Below are positions 33,452-43,048 of a stretch of 64,000 nucleotides of DNA, piece after piece. Both the position numbers and the translations under genes were made by a program. This stretch comes from Paenibacillus sp. NAIST15-1 (GTDB lineage Bacteria > Bacillota > Bacilli > Paenibacillales > Paenibacillaceae). How positions within the stretch are numbered: the stretch's first letter is position 1; every line of letters starts with the position of its first letter. The stretch spans positions 124,001-188,000 of the forward strand of contig NZ_BBYF01000012.1 in the NCBI RefSeq assembly GCF_001894745.1. The letters run 5' to 3'. The notes beneath the pieces were generated by a model. That model was not told the DNA's origin. It searched no databases and saw only the letters and a program-made list of their open reading frames with translations.

Positions 33452-34438
33452 TTATTGCGGGAGCACAAAGCCCATCCGGCGCTTCACTTCCGTTAAAGTC
33501 TGCTCTGCCGCTTCACGTGCCCGCTCAGCACCACGACGCAGCGCCTCGTGATGTTCACCTGTGCGTCTTACTTCATGATAGCGGGCTTGAAGCGGCTCGA
33601 TGAGCGCAGCTACATGCTCTGCCAAGTCTTTCTTGAAAGGACCGTACATTTGGCCCTCGTACTTTGCTTCAATGTCAGCAATGGACATACCAGCAGCGTG
33701 AGCATAGATGCTCATCAGGTTGCTGATTTCCGGCTTATTCGCAGGATCGTACTTCACAAGCGCTTCAGAGTCCGTCTTCGCACGGCTGATTTTCTTTCGA
33801 ATAACAGCAGGATCATCTAGCAAGGCAATAAAGCTTCCAGGGTTAGGGTTACTTTTGCTCATTTTCTTGGAGGCGTCATCCAATGACATAATCCGTGCGC
33901 CGACTTCCGGGATATACGGTTCTGGAACAGTCAGGAAGTCGCCGAAGCGCCCGTTGAAGCGTGCAGCCAAGTCCCGAGTAAGCTCCAAATGCTGCTTCTG
34001 ATCATCGCCAACGGGAACAAGATCGGCTTGATATAATAAAATATCTGCAGCCATAAGAGATGGATATACGAACAAGCCCGCTCCAACTGACTGCTTCCCT
34101 TCCGACTTATCCTTAAATTGCGTCATCCGCTCCAACTCACCCATATAGGTGAGTGTCGTCATCAACCATCCAAGCTCTGCATGCTGATGAACATGAGATT
34201 GGAGGAAAATGTTCGACTTGCTTGGGTCGAGGCCTGCCGCAATATACAAGGCAGCTACAGATTCTGTCTGCTCACGCAATTTTTCCGGATCCTGCGGTAC
34301 AGTAATAGCATGCAGGTCTACCACCATGAAGAAGCACTCATGTTCTTCCTGCAGCTTCACGAAGTTTTGGATTGCTCCGATGTAGTTGCCAAGTGTCAAT
34401 TGACCGCTTGGCTGAATACCAGATAATACGCGTTTCAT
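33452..34438 (-). CDS. trpS: Tryptophanyl-tRNA synthetase
   Basis: A 328-residue class Ic synthetase that charges tRNA-Trp. The HIGH-like motif is PSGQLTLGNYIGA (about 10-22) and the KMSKS loop DASKKMSKSNPNPG (about 190-203). FLQSHVHQHAELGWL and AADILLYQADLVPVGDDQ are also typical. Start ATG 34438 follows AAGGAAG; eight upstream codons of the open frame are excluded. A T-box leader with a UGG specifier precedes it, so expression rises when tRNA-Trp is uncharged. Confidence 0.97.
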   Translation of the reverse strand: MKRVLSGIQPSGQLTLGNYIGAIQNFVKLQEEHECFFMVVDLHAITVPQDPEKLREQTESVAALYIAAGLDPSKSNIFLQSHVHQHAELGWLMTTLTYMGELERMTQFKDKSEGKQSVGAGLFVYPSLMAADILLYQADLVPVGDDQKQHLELTRDLAARFNGRFGDFLTVPEPYIPEVGARIMSLDDASKKMSKSNPNPGSFIALLDDPAVIRKKISRAKTDSEALVKYDPANKPEISNLMSIYAHAAGMSIADIEAKYEGQMYGPFKKDLAEHVAALIEPLQARYHEVRRTGEHHEALRRGAERAREAAEQTLTEVKRRMGFVLPQ

Positions 34439-34498
34439 CACGCAACACTTCCTTTTCCACAAATATCATTATTCTTGTATCGTCATACTCGAGAACGC

Positions 34499-34797
34499 AA
34501 AAAAGGCCCTTCATCCGCAAGGGACGAAGAACCGTGGTGCCACCCTAATTCGCCTGCATAATCGTATGGCTGTGACTTCTAACAAGCACAGTCCTACGAA
34601 TGTTAGGAAGCATCAGCAAACGATGCTGACTCCCTCTTTGCAAGCCTTGACCTCTGTAACGCAGAGCAGCGGCTATGTCTACTTCTTGCACATCACTGGT
34701 TCAACACAGCACTCCGAGGCCCATTCCATCTATGCATTCGCGTCGGTTCACAGCGACCACCGACTCTCTGGAGCTACCGCATAGCGTACTTGTCCTC
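34499..34797 (-). promoter_or_regulatory. T-box riboswitch (Trp) of trpS
   Basis: The T-box core AGGGTGGCACCACG lies at 34533-34546 on the minus strand, followed by a terminator stem CCCTT/AAGGG and six T residues ending at 34499. Upstream, AGAGAG and the GTCGG...CCGAC stem form stem I, and GAA-UGG-GCC places the specifier codon UGG (Trp) at 34721-34723. Uncharged tRNA-Trp would stabilise the antiterminator. From 34798 to 35027 I see only probable promoters of this leader and of the mutarotase gene. Confidence 0.95.
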
Positions 34798-35027
34798 ATC
34801 ATCATTTTACACGAATTCAATTATATCCTATCACTTATGCGAGCTCTACATAACTAGGAATTAGCCATAAGGATAGCGAAGATCATTGTATTTGTCAATC
34901 TGTTCTGTTGCCCGTTTATCGCCCGCTTGAATTAGACCTTGTGTGCTTCAATGACTTTAATGCGTGAATTTGCTATCATGAAAATAACAAACCATTACAT
35001 AACTTCACGAGCAAAGGGGCAATTCGC

Positions 35028-35993
35028 ATGTATCAGATTACGAGAGGCAAATGGAACGATCATGAGACAGTTATTCTTCACAGTGACACGCTTGAGGCAA
35101 CATTGCTGCCTTCCCTAGGCGCTAATCTCATTCGTCTGTGGGACAAAGTGCTTGAACGCGATATTTTGCGTACGCCAGCTGAGAGCGATCTGGATTATTA
35201 TATGACCAAACCTTACCACTTCGGCATCCCTATGCTTATGCCGCCTGGACGGATACGCCGCGGACAATTCCAATATGCAGGAGTGTCCTATCAGTTTGAT
35301 CAGAACACAGCCAACAACAATCACATTCACGGCTTGCATCGCTTGCAATCGTGGCAAGTTACATGTGCCGAAGCAACCGAAGATCACGCTATCGTCACGG
35401 TTCAGTTCCATTCTTCTGAGGATAAGCGCTGGATGGAGCAATATCCAACACCTCTCCAGTTCGAGCTTACTTACGAACTGAAGGGAAGCCAACTGACACA
35501 ACAATTGCAAGTAACCAACGTTGGTGAGCAGACTGCACCATTTGGCTTCGGAACACATACGTGGTTACAACTTGATGGCGAACCGAACCGTTGGACCCTG
35601 CAGGTTCCAGTTACAGGTGTGTATGAGCTGGACGAAGAGCTTATTATGACAGGAAATACGTTGCCGCTGGGTGATAACGAGAAGCTGCTCTCCGGAATGA
35701 ACCTAGAAGGAACCGACTTCGATACGGTATTCAGCATAGGCGAGCATAAGCCTGAAGCTTGGCTGGCCCGCGAAGACGGTTATCGTATCCGCTATACAGG
35801 CAATGAGCCTTGGTTCAAGCATTGGGTTCTCTACACTCGAGGCACTGCGAATGAAATTATCTGCATAGAGCCTTATACTTGGCTTCCTGATGCGCCAAAT
35901 CTTCCATTCGGCAATGAGGTTACAGGCTTGATTGAACTTGAGCCGAACAAGCCAGTTATCCTCAACTTAGAGCTTGAAATTCAACATCCATAA
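35028..35993 (+). CDS. Aldose 1-epimerase-like protein
   Basis: A 321-residue galactose-mutarotase-fold protein. Candidate catalytic residues are the His in HIHGLHR (about 103-109), the His in FGTHTWLQL (about 183) and the Glu in CIEPYTWLP (about 287). It interconverts alpha and beta anomers of a hexose in the cytoplasm; the exact sugar is unknown. ATG 35028 follows AAAGGGG. Single-gene unit with its own terminator. Confidence 0.9.
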   Translation: MYQITRGKWNDHETVILHSDTLEATLLPSLGANLIRLWDKVLERDILRTPAESDLDYYMTKPYHFGIPMLMPPGRIRRGQFQYAGVSYQFDQNTANNNHIHGLHRLQSWQVTCAEATEDHAIVTVQFHSSEDKRWMEQYPTPLQFELTYELKGSQLTQQLQVTNVGEQTAPFGFGTHTWLQLDGEPNRWTLQVPVTGVYELDEELIMTGNTLPLGDNEKLLSGMNLEGTDFDTVFSIGEHKPEAWLAREDGYRIRYTGNEPWFKHWVLYTRGTANEIICIEPYTWLPDAPNLPFGNEVTGLIELEPNKPVILNLELEIQHP

Positions 35994-35997
35994 CAGG

Positions 35998-36019
35998 GGA
36001 GGCGACAAGCCTCCTTTTT
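35998..36019 (+). terminator. Terminator after the epimerase gene
   Basis: GGAGGC and GCCTCC separated by five bases, followed by TTTTT, directly after the stop codon. Confidence 0.85.
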
Positions 36020-36090
36020 GGGTTCCTCCCATAAATGCCGGACCAGGACAACTTGGCATTATTTACATTTCACAACGAGCACTTCCTCTC

Positions 36091-36119
36091 GCATATTTCA
36101 TCTCTATCTCTCCATAATA
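36091..36119 (+). promoter_or_regulatory. Sigma-G promoter of the second SASP gene
   Basis: GCATA, 17 bases, CATAATA fits the forespore sigma-G form GHATR-N17/18-CATWMTA. It lies 24 bp before the SASP start, the expected class of target. Confidence 0.65.
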
Positions 36120-36142
36120 ACTATCACAAGGAGGTGAACAAC

Positions 36143-36376
36143 ATGCCAAATCAACAACAAGGAAGCGGAAGCCGTTCCAACAATCTCGTTGTTCCTCAAG
36201 CAACAGCAGCTCTTCAACAAATGAAATTTGAGATCGCTCAAGAATTGGGTATTCCAATTTCTCAAGATGGTTACTACGGTAACTATACTTCTCGCGATAT
36301 GGGCTCCATCGGAGGCTACATCACGAAGCGTCTTGTACAAATTGCTGAACAGCAATTGGCCGGCCGCGCTCGCTAA
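36143..36376 (+). CDS. Alpha/beta-type small acid-soluble spore protein
   Basis: A 77-residue forespore DNA-binding protein with a Gln/Ser/Gly-rich head (MPNQQQGSGSRS), the core [20 protein letters not shown], the GPR cleavage site FEIAQELGI, and GSIGGYITKRLV. The start is certain: AAGGAGGTGA lies five bases upstream; the longer frame from 36035 is spurious. It is a paralogue of the SASP at 32891-33109, in the opposite orientation about 3 kb away. Confidence 0.97.
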   Translation: MPNQQQGSGSRSNNLVVPQATAALQQMKFEIAQELGIPISQDGYYGNYTSRDMGSIGGYITKRLVQIAEQQLAGRAR

Positions 36377-36427
36377 GCTTAGCTGTTGAACCTTTTTAAG
36401 CTAGTTACGCAACACCCCATACTTACG

Positions 36428-36486
36428 AAAAAAAGCAGGACGTCCTACTACAACCAACTGGTGTTAGAAGGGACTCCTGCTTTCTT
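36428..36486. terminator. Bidirectional terminator between the SASP and the 132-residue gene
   Basis: AGCAGGA-C-GTCC pairs with GGAC-TCCTGCT, with A-rich sequence on the left and TTTCTTATTT on the right, so it can end both convergent genes. Confidence 0.8.
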
Positions 36487-36523
36487 ATTTACAAATAACA
36501 TTCGACAATTGCAAATGAACACA

Positions 36524-36922
36524 TTAAGATACATTTCTGTAAGTATGTAGATTCTCTTCCTTCTTATCCAAAATATGAACCATATTATGATTCGATTCAA
36601 ACCATGTGCTGACATACAGCTCCCCATGCCTAACTGTAAAATCGTACACAATCTCCCCATGCGTCCAATTCTTCTTATGTTTCAGCGCATCAATCGCCGT
36701 TTGCAGAAATTGGGCAATTTGCTGCCTCGACAATCCTTGTCGAATCGGCTTTAGTTCACCAGCACAGCTTTCCAACGCATCGTGCTTCACACCGAATTTC
36801 CCAATGATATCATTGCGAAGACAAACTACAATTGTTCCACCTGTCAAACCAATCAGCTCTGATTCTAATTTCTCAAAAACTAGGCTTATTTGCCTAGCTA
36901 ATGGAATCGAGACAGACTTCAT
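36524..36922 (-). CDS. Uncharacterised 132-residue protein
   Basis: Not confidently recognised. A soluble alpha/beta protein with two halves: LTGGTIVVCLRNDIIGKFGV (about 25-47) and GEIVYDFTVRHGELYVSTWF (about 90-110), each containing a beta hairpin. It faintly recalls the DUF2294/MpsC family, but the family's conserved N-terminal motif is not seen. ATG 36922 is placed 10 bases after GGAGG; ATG 36931 would be only one base away. Monocistronic, terminating at the hairpin 36428-36486. Confidence 0.7.
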   Translation of the reverse strand: MKSVSIPLARQISLVFEKLESELIGLTGGTIVVCLRNDIIGKFGVKHDALESCAGELKPIRQGLSRQQIAQFLQTAIDALKHKKNWTHGEIVYDFTVRHGELYVSTWFESNHNMVHILDKKEENLHTYRNVS

Positions 36923-37098
36923 CTTATTCATTCCTCCCTATTTTGACAGAAGCTCAGCTTCAATTTTATGGTTCTTTAGTCACAGTATAAGGGATTATTT
37001 TCCTTTAATCAACACATTTTTACATCACCTAAAATGGTATTGACGAATTTCGTCTAATCGTGTTGAATTTACTAACATTTTCATAGACCATCTTCCCA

Positions 37099-37112
37099 GC
37101 CGATGCTATAAT
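37099..37112 (+). promoter_or_regulatory. Possible promoter -10 region of the second chemoreceptor
   Basis: GCCGATGC shares six of eight bases with the sigma-D -10, and TTCA stands 15 bases upstream where TAAA is expected. TATAAT directly follows at 37107-37112, so a sigma-A reading is equally possible. Confidence 0.35.
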
Positions 37113-37159
37113 GATTTCAAATTCTAAATTTTGGCATGACAGGGGAAAGGAGCGGTCCT

Positions 37160-38416
37160 ATGAACTGGTTCTACAAGTTAAACTTCAAACAAAAGCTGCT
37201 GTTCGGCTGTTACAGTATCGTCGGCCTATTCGCATTAGCGACAATAGTCCTACTCCTAGCTGATGTATCGCTTACAACCGGGATAATCATTATCGCCATC
37301 CTGATCGGTGTTAGCTATCCCATTATTAACTTTCTGGAAAGTTCATTGAGTGCCCCGATCAAAGACATTGCCCAGTCAGCCCTGCAAGTATCGAAGGGTG
37401 ACTTCTCCCAAACGTTGAACGTGACAACGAATGATTCACTTGGCGAGTTAGGGCATGCTTTTAATTCCATGATCATTAAGCTTCGTGAAATTTTACGCCA
37501 AACGACCGATATTACGCGGCACGTATCCGAATCAAGCAGAGAAATGTATCATATGAACCACAATTTAAAGCTCGTTATGGAACAGGTGACAGCTTCATCA
37601 AATGAACTTGCGATTGGAGCAGCGGAAATCTCCGAAGATGTCGCATCGATGTCGGATTCCGTCAAGCAAATTGAGCAGAAGGTTGAGTCCTATACATACT
37701 CTACGAAGGAAATGAATGAGCGTTCTGCCCTTACAGTCGGTCTCGTTGCTAAGGGAAGAACGGCAGTCGAGACACAAAGCGCAGGCATGCAGCGCAACAT
37801 CGAGGCAACTGATCAAGTAGCTTCGACAATTGAGGAACTTGCACGACAAGCAGATGGCATCTCCAAAATTACACGCACCATCTCTGACATTGCTGAGCAG
37901 ACGAACTTATTGTCCCTTAATGCCTCTATCGAGGCGGCACGTGCTGGCGAGCATGGCCGTGGCTTCGCAGTCGTCGCACAGGAGGTTCGCAAGCTTGCTG
38001 AAGAATCTTCCGCTTCGACGAAGGAAGTATTTACTCTGGTGAAAAGCATTGAGTCAGGCATCCGCCAGGCAATTACGAATATTCAAGTCAATGAAGAGGT
38101 CGTTCACGCCCAAACGGAATTAATTAAAGAAACAGAGCGCATCTTCCTAGAAATTGTAGATAGCATTCAATTTATTACCGAACAAATTGCCGCCTTCGCG
38201 AATGAAAGTGATACGATGCTGGAGGGAGCTGTAAACATTTCAAGCTCCATCGAGAACATCTCAGCAATTACACAGCAATCTGCTGCGGGAACAGAGCAAG
38301 TATCTGCTTCTATGAATGAACAAATTACATCCGTCCAAGCGATGGCCGATGCTACGGAGCAAATGCAGCAAAAGGTGATCCAGTTGCAGCGCACGATTCA
38401 AGTATTCAAATTCTAA
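37160..38416 (+). CDS. Methyl-accepting chemotaxis protein without extracellular sensor
   Basis: A 418-residue chemoreceptor. Two membrane helices ([22 protein letters not shown] and [21 protein letters not shown]) are joined by only a few residues, so no outside ligand domain exists. A HAMP domain ([20 protein letters not shown]) and a methyl-accepting helical hairpin with tip [23 protein letters not shown] follow. It may sense membrane state, a cytoplasmic signal, or act in an array with other receptors. ATG 37160 follows AAAGGAG. Confidence 0.93.
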   Translation: MNWFYKLNFKQKLLFGCYSIVGLFALATIVLLLADVSLTTGIIIIAILIGVSYPIINFLESSLSAPIKDIAQSALQVSKGDFSQTLNVTTNDSLGELGHAFNSMIIKLREILRQTTDITRHVSESSREMYHMNHNLKLVMEQVTASSNELAIGAAEISEDVASMSDSVKQIEQKVESYTYSTKEMNERSALTVGLVAKGRTAVETQSAGMQRNIEATDQVASTIEELARQADGISKITRTISDIAEQTNLLSLNASIEAARAGEHGRGFAVVAQEVRKLAEESSASTKEVFTLVKSIESGIRQAITNIQVNEEVVHAQTELIKETERIFLEIVDSIQFITEQIAAFANESDTMLEGAVNISSSIENISAITQQSAAGTEQVSASMNEQITSVQAMADATEQMQQKVIQLQRTIQVFKF

Positions 38417-38443
38417 TATTGCATATTCGATATCCAAAACAAA

Positions 38444-38483
38444 CGGGGCAGCCACTAGTAGAATGCTACTAAGGGCTGCCCCG
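38444..38483. terminator. Bidirectional terminator
   Basis: CGGGGCAGCC and GGCTGCCCCG form a 10-bp stem between the convergent chemoreceptor and MFS genes; the minus strand then reads TTTGTTTT. Confidence 0.85.
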
Positions 38484-38567
38484 CTGTTATTGGATTACCT
38501 ATTTACCTACCTTACAGCTATTCAGCACTGTAAATGATAAGTTTAATCTCCAATTCCATTATGCAAG

Positions 38568-39755
38568 TTATACAGTTGCTTCTTGTTCAACTGCAAGCGT
38601 GCGCTTGCGATCCTTGCGGTTCCACAACATGAAGCCAAAAGTTCCAAGAAGGGCAAGAACAAAACCAATGCTGTACATGACATTACCGCCATACGATTCC
38701 TGCAGTGCTCCGCCAATAACTCCTCCTGCCAATCCGGACAAACCAAAGAACACCATACCGAGCAGCGATTGTCCTGTAGCTGCTAATTTCTGCGGGAGAA
38801 GCTGCACTACGAATTCGATTGCTAAGGCCCAGAAGCAAGCATACGTAATCGAATGCAATCCTTGCAGTACGATTAACATCACCGGCTCCGTCGTTATGGA
38901 ATACAGCAGCCATCGAAGCGCATATAGCATGCCTACGGCGGATAGCAATGTCAACATTCGATAACGCTTCATGATTCGTCCCATAATGATGAAGCCAAAA
39001 ACTTCACTGAATCCTGCAACAGCCCATGCAATCGATACCTGCCCGGAGCTAGCGCCCAAATCGCTCATATGCAGCGATAGCAGCGCATCATTCATCCGGT
39101 GGGGCATCCCGATGACGAAAATAAGAGTAAGCAATACAAGCAAGGAAGGAATGGTGAGCGCCTTTTTCAAAATGGTCATGTTCACCGCTTCATCCGGCTC
39201 ACCATCATCATATCTCGGTTCCTTCAAAAAGAACATACCGATAAAAAAGCTGGACCAGACCGGCAAATACATCCAGAACAGTGAATCCACTCCGCCCACC
39301 AAATCAAATACCTGTGCTAGCGTTACAGCCGTTACGGTGAAGCCAACTGAACCCCAAAGGCGAACAGCTCCATATGATTGCTGCATAGAATTGGCTATTT
39401 TAACTGTTAACGTATCAAGCAATGAAATCGATGGAAGATAGCAAATATACAAAATCAGAATACTTACCGCGACAAGGATACGATCCGTTGTCAAAAAAGC
39501 TAATGACGCTGATATTCCCAATACAATCCACAAGCCGATTAGTAGCGGGCGAACCTTTCGGATGCGGTCGCTAATCAGACCTGCTGCAGGCTGTGCAAAC
39601 ATCGCTAGAAAAGGCCCCAACATTAATATAGTGCCTACTTCAAACGGTTCGAAACCCCGCTCCCGCAATAGAAGCGGCAAATAAGAAAGCAGAACGGCAT
39701 TCGTTGAGTAAAACAAAGCATGGAACAGCTTAAGAAGCCTAGTTGATGTCGCCAA
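38568..39755 (-). CDS. MFS transporter (LacY/nucleoside-symporter-like)
   Basis: A 395-residue, 12-helix transporter of the MFS_1-like group. It has GLISDRIRKVRPLL in loop 2-3 and YGAVRLWGSVGF in helix 5, a pattern shared by nucleoside and phenylpropionate permeases. The substrate is unknown. The longest frame begins at GTG 39812 without a ribosome site; TTG 39755, with AGAAAGGA eight bases upstream, is preferred and gives MATSTRLLKLFHALFY. It lies 63 bp after pepF on the same strand and may be co-transcribed. Confidence 0.85.
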   Translation of the reverse strand: MATSTRLLKLFHALFYSTNAVLLSYLPLLLRERGFEPFEVGTILMLGPFLAMFAQPAAGLISDRIRKVRPLLIGLWIVLGISASLAFLTTDRILVAVSILILYICYLPSISLLDTLTVKIANSMQQSYGAVRLWGSVGFTVTAVTLAQVFDLVGGVDSLFWMYLPVWSSFFIGMFFLKEPRYDDGEPDEAVNMTILKKALTIPSLLVLLTLIFVIGMPHRMNDALLSLHMSDLGASSGQVSIAWAVAGFSEVFGFIIMGRIMKRYRMLTLLSAVGMLYALRWLLYSITTEPVMLIVLQGLHSITYACFWALAIEFVVQLLPQKLAATGQSLLGMVFFGLSGLAGGVIGGALQESYGGNVMYSIGFVLALLGTFGFMLWNRKDRKRTLAVEQEATV

Positions 39756-39818
39756 GTTGTTTTTCCTTTCTATGTAAGCCTCATTTAACTTGCACGGTCT
39801 ATCCGTTGTCACTCTAAT

Positions 39819-41609
39819 TTATTCAGTCATTTGCAGGAACAATTCCACGTCTTGCAATGTCACATCTATCGCCGATTGCCAGAAATCTGGCTTCGTCAAA
39901 TCTACGCCAAGGTGCTTCTGTGCAAGATCCTCTACCGTCATTACTGCTGTATCTCTCAGCAATGCATCATATTTCGCTGCGAAGGATTCACCTTCTTCTA
40001 AAGCCCGCGCATACAATCCCGTACTGAACAAGTAACCGAATGTGTATGGGAAGTTGTAGAACGGTACACCCGTCATGTAGAAGTGCAGCTTGGACGCCCA
40101 GAAGTGCGGGTGGTACGAATCCAGTGCACCACAGAACGCTTCCTTCTGTGCCTCTTCCATAAGTGAGCACAATTCCTCCGAAGACAATACACCCTGCTTA
40201 CGCTCCTCATAGAAGCGAGTCTCGAACAGGAAGCGCGCATGAATATTCATGTAGAACGCAATTGAGCGCTGAAGCTTATCCTCCAGCAGTGTCAGCTTCT
40301 CTTTCTCATCCTTCGCCTGTTTCACCGCAGAATCTGCTACGATCATCTCTGCAAATGTGGAAGCCGTCTCTGCCACATTCATCGCATACCCCCGTGCAAA
40401 TGGAGGCAGGTCTTCCATCACATGCGTATGATAACCATGTCCAAGCTCATGCGCAAGCGTAGACACGTTCGATGGTGTACCAGCATATGTCATGAATATA
40501 CGCGTTTCTTTGCTTACAGGTAACGAAGTACAGAACCCGCCTGGGCGCTTGCCAGAGCGATCCTCTGCTTCGATCCAGCGCTTCTCGAAAGCATTCACTG
40601 CAAATTTAGCCATACGTGGGCTGAATTTCTCGAATTGCTCTACTATTGTACGGGCGCCATCATCATAAGAAATCTTCGATTGCGTGCTGCCGATTGGCGC
40701 TTCTACATCACACCATGTGAGTTTTTCCACACCAAGCAGCTTCGCCTTGCGCTCCAAATACTTCACGAACGCCGATTTATTGCGTGTAATAGTATCCCAC
40801 ATTGCATCCAGTGTCGCCTGTGACATCCGGTTATAAGCAAGGGGCTCCTTCAATACTTCCTTCCATCCACGGTTCTCATACAGCTTCAAACGGAAGCCTG
40901 CAATGCGGTTTAATGCGTCTGCACAGTAGTCAGCACGCTCCTCCCATGCTTCTTCCCACTTCACGAACATGTCCTCGCGCACTGAGCGATCAGCATCGGA
41001 CAGCTTGTTGTCAGCTTGTCCTGCAGAAAGATGCACCGTCTCCCCATTCTCTTCATGCGTGATGCGGAAATGGGATACGATTGTGTTGTAGTTGGCACTC
41101 CATCCGTGATATCCGTCCGTTGCCAAATCGCCTACAAGCGCTTCCTTCTCCGGTGACATTTTCTCCTTTGCCCATTCACGGCGTTCAGTCAAATTGAAAC
41201 GAATGCCTGCAATTTCAGGCAGTGCAACAAATTCAGACCATACTTGCTCGTCCATGCCGCGCAAAAGCTCATCATAAAGCGTATCCAAGGTTACCATTCG
41301 GGCACCGATGGAACGTACACGATCCGATAACTGAATCGCTTTCTTATCCTTCACATTTTGTGCCGTCAAGCAGCCTATGTAAGCACCGGCCTCACGCAAC
41401 TCTATAATCAACTGCTGCAGCTGCTCAGTCAATTTAGCAAGCTGTTGCGCCTCTTTACCAGATTGAGGAATCGCCATTGCCTTAAGCTCATTCGTGATCG
41501 AAGCAATCTTCTGCTCACCGGTTGACAATGAAGCCTTCAGTGCTTCGGATTCTGATCCACCTTCAAAAATGACATCCAAATCCCATGTTTGACTTAACGG
41601 TTGTTTCAT
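39819..41609 (-). CDS. pepF: Oligoendopeptidase F (M3 family)
   Basis: A 596-residue cytoplasmic zinc metallopeptidase that cleaves short peptides. The active-site motif HELGH lies around residue 386 within STLAHELGHGYHTHV, and the third ligand region is NVAETASTFAEMIV. The N-terminal oligoF domain spans about 110-180. ATG 41609 follows AAAGGTG at 8 bases; twelve extra upstream codons are excluded. Truncated globin and NAD kinase downstream in the window recall the B. subtilis yjbG-yjbI-yjbN order. Confidence 0.95.
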   Translation of the reverse strand: MKQPLSQTWDLDVIFEGGSESEALKASLSTGEQKIASITNELKAMAIPQSGKEAQQLAKLTEQLQQLIIELREAGAYIGCLTAQNVKDKKAIQLSDRVRSIGARMVTLDTLYDELLRGMDEQVWSEFVALPEIAGIRFNLTERREWAKEKMSPEKEALVGDLATDGYHGWSANYNTIVSHFRITHEENGETVHLSAGQADNKLSDADRSVREDMFVKWEEAWEERADYCADALNRIAGFRLKLYENRGWKEVLKEPLAYNRMSQATLDAMWDTITRNKSAFVKYLERKAKLLGVEKLTWCDVEAPIGSTQSKISYDDGARTIVEQFEKFSPRMAKFAVNAFEKRWIEAEDRSGKRPGGFCTSLPVSKETRIFMTYAGTPSNVSTLAHELGHGYHTHVMEDLPPFARGYAMNVAETASTFAEMIVADSAVKQAKDEKEKLTLLEDKLQRSIAFYMNIHARFLFETRFYEERKQGVLSSEELCSLMEEAQKEAFCGALDSYHPHFWASKLHFYMTGVPFYNFPYTFGYLFSTGLYARALEEGESFAAKYDALLRDTAVMTVEDLAQKHLGVDLTKPDFWQSAIDVTLQDVELFLQMTE

Positions 41610-41742
41610 CGTGCACACACCTTTCATTTGGCTTAATTTGTCCACACCTATTCAACCTTGCAAAGTTTGAGTTTTGCACCTTGACCGTGTATAACTAAAC
41701 TATATCAAAATTTATAAGAACTCGCATAGGGAGGTTCGTGAG

Positions 41743-41922
41743 ATGAAACCATTGCCAATCTCTGCAGACACTGCTGTCAAACTGTCTAAGGCGCTTAATG
41801 TTCCCTTAGAGCAGCTCATGCATATGCCGCAGCACATTCTTATACAGAAGCTCGCGGAGCTTAATAAGGCCGATCAGAGCCCTTCTGGCGCAGAACAATC
41901 ATCGGAGAACACCAAGGAATGA
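41743..41922 (+). CDS. YycC family small protein
   Basis: A 59-residue protein with MKPLPISADTAVKLSKALNV followed by PLEQLMHMPQHILIQKLAEL, matching the short YycC family of Bacilli. The polar tail is Ser/Glu-rich. Function is unknown. ATG 41743 follows GGGAGG at 8 bases. Its stop overlaps the next gene's start as ATGA, so the pair is translated together. Confidence 0.8.
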   Translation: MKPLPISADTAVKLSKALNVPLEQLMHMPQHILIQKLAELNKADQSPSGAEQSSENTKE

Positions 41923-42149
41923 TACCATTTGAAAATACACTGCCGTATGATCAGCTAATGGGCGACCTGTATATATCAACCTGCCCGTTTTGTAAGAAAG
42001 ACAATGTCCTTCTTCCCATTAAGCCAAATGAGCTTCCTGATATCCATGACGGCAAGAAACGGCTCCTTGTATTCCCTTGTTGTCGCAACCGCCTCGTCAT
42101 CGTCGACGCGGATAACGATTATTTGCTCGCAGACCGCGCGATTCGATAG
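41919..42149 (+). CDS. Small zinc-ribbon-like protein
   Basis: A 76-residue protein with CPFC near residue 22 and a second Cys pair in VFPCCRNRLVIVD, which together could bind one zinc ion. No other family feature is recognised. It overlaps the YycC gene by 4 bp, and a terminator hairpin follows. Confidence 0.75.
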   Translation: MIPFENTLPYDQLMGDLYISTCPFCKKDNVLLPIKPNELPDIHDGKKRLLVFPCCRNRLVIVDADNDYLLADRAIR

Positions 42150-42186
42150 AATGCATGGATCAGTGAGGATTGATTTTCACTGGTCA

Positions 42187-42235
42187 AGACAAAGACGTGT
42201 ACCCGCCACTTCTGCCGGATACACGTCTTCTTGTC
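42187..42235. terminator. Bidirectional terminator
   Basis: AGACAAAGACGTGTA pairs with TACACGTCTTCTTGTCT (one bulge) between the convergent zinc-peptide and DUF2225 genes. Confidence 0.8.
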
Positions 42236-42242
42236 TCCTCAT

Positions 42243-42947
42243 TCAATCGGCCATACTTGATGTAGCGTTTTCAGTTGCTTCTCTCATTTCCTCACGAATC
42301 AGGGTCCACTGCTCTCTAGCAGCTCGGATCATTGCCGCATCCATGATCCTTTTATCATGAACAATTTTACTGAAGCATTTCACAGCCTCATTGAATTCGC
42401 CTAATCTGCGATACAGCTCCCCGATAATAAAAATGAGCCGCGCATCGTTCTGATCGCGCCACTCCTGCTCCAGCACGGCAACATAGGCGTCAAGTGCATA
42501 TTGCATATATCGACGCTCTTCTACCACATCATTGCGGTATCGATACAACCATGCGATATGGTGAAGAAGACCAGCAACCACACGATGGCTCTCGCCAATA
42601 GTCTGAGCTGTTAACAGAGCCAGCTGGTACGTTGCAAGCGCATCCTCCCAAGTCCGCTCGCCACCGTAATCACGGTTCTTCCACTGGTTCGCGATGCGTG
42701 CTTCGAACTTCCTACGCTGCGGCTCGTACCAATGTTTTAAGGAATTTTCTGTGGATGCACATCCACATGAAGGACATACCCGAACTACGTAATAGTCCGG
42801 ATTCACCTTGCCCTCGTCATAATGCGTACAAAAATCACTGTCAATGCGTGAGGGCTTCTTGAAGCGAGGCCGTACACGCGAAGTAACAAATACCTGTTCA
42901 CAGTACGGACAGCCTACCTTCACCGTAAAAAGCGGTTCAACCTCCAT
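42243..42947 (-). CDS. DUF2225 family protein
   Basis: A 234-residue soluble protein. The N-terminus holds two Cys pairs, CPYC (about 13-16) and CPSCGC (about 58-63), likely forming a zinc site; the rest is helical and TPR-like (WEDALATYQLALLTAQ, GELYRRLGEFNEAVKCF). The DUF2225 family is widespread in Bacilli and of unknown function. ATG 42947 follows AGAGGA. Confidence 0.85.
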   Translation of the reverse strand: MEVEPLFTVKVGCPYCEQVFVTSRVRPRFKKPSRIDSDFCTHYDEGKVNPDYYVVRVCPSCGCASTENSLKHWYEPQRRKFEARIANQWKNRDYGGERTWEDALATYQLALLTAQTIGESHRVVAGLLHHIAWLYRYRNDVVEERRYMQYALDAYVAVLEQEWRDQNDARLIFIIGELYRRLGEFNEAVKCFSKIVHDKRIMDAAMIRAAREQWTLIREEMREATENATSSMAD

Positions 42948-43048
42948 AAATCGTTCCTCTTTTCTGCTGATCGATTATGTGAGTCGCACGAAGTCCATGA
43001 AAACGAATCTATTATGGAATACATGAGCCGTTCTATTTGAACAAGGAA

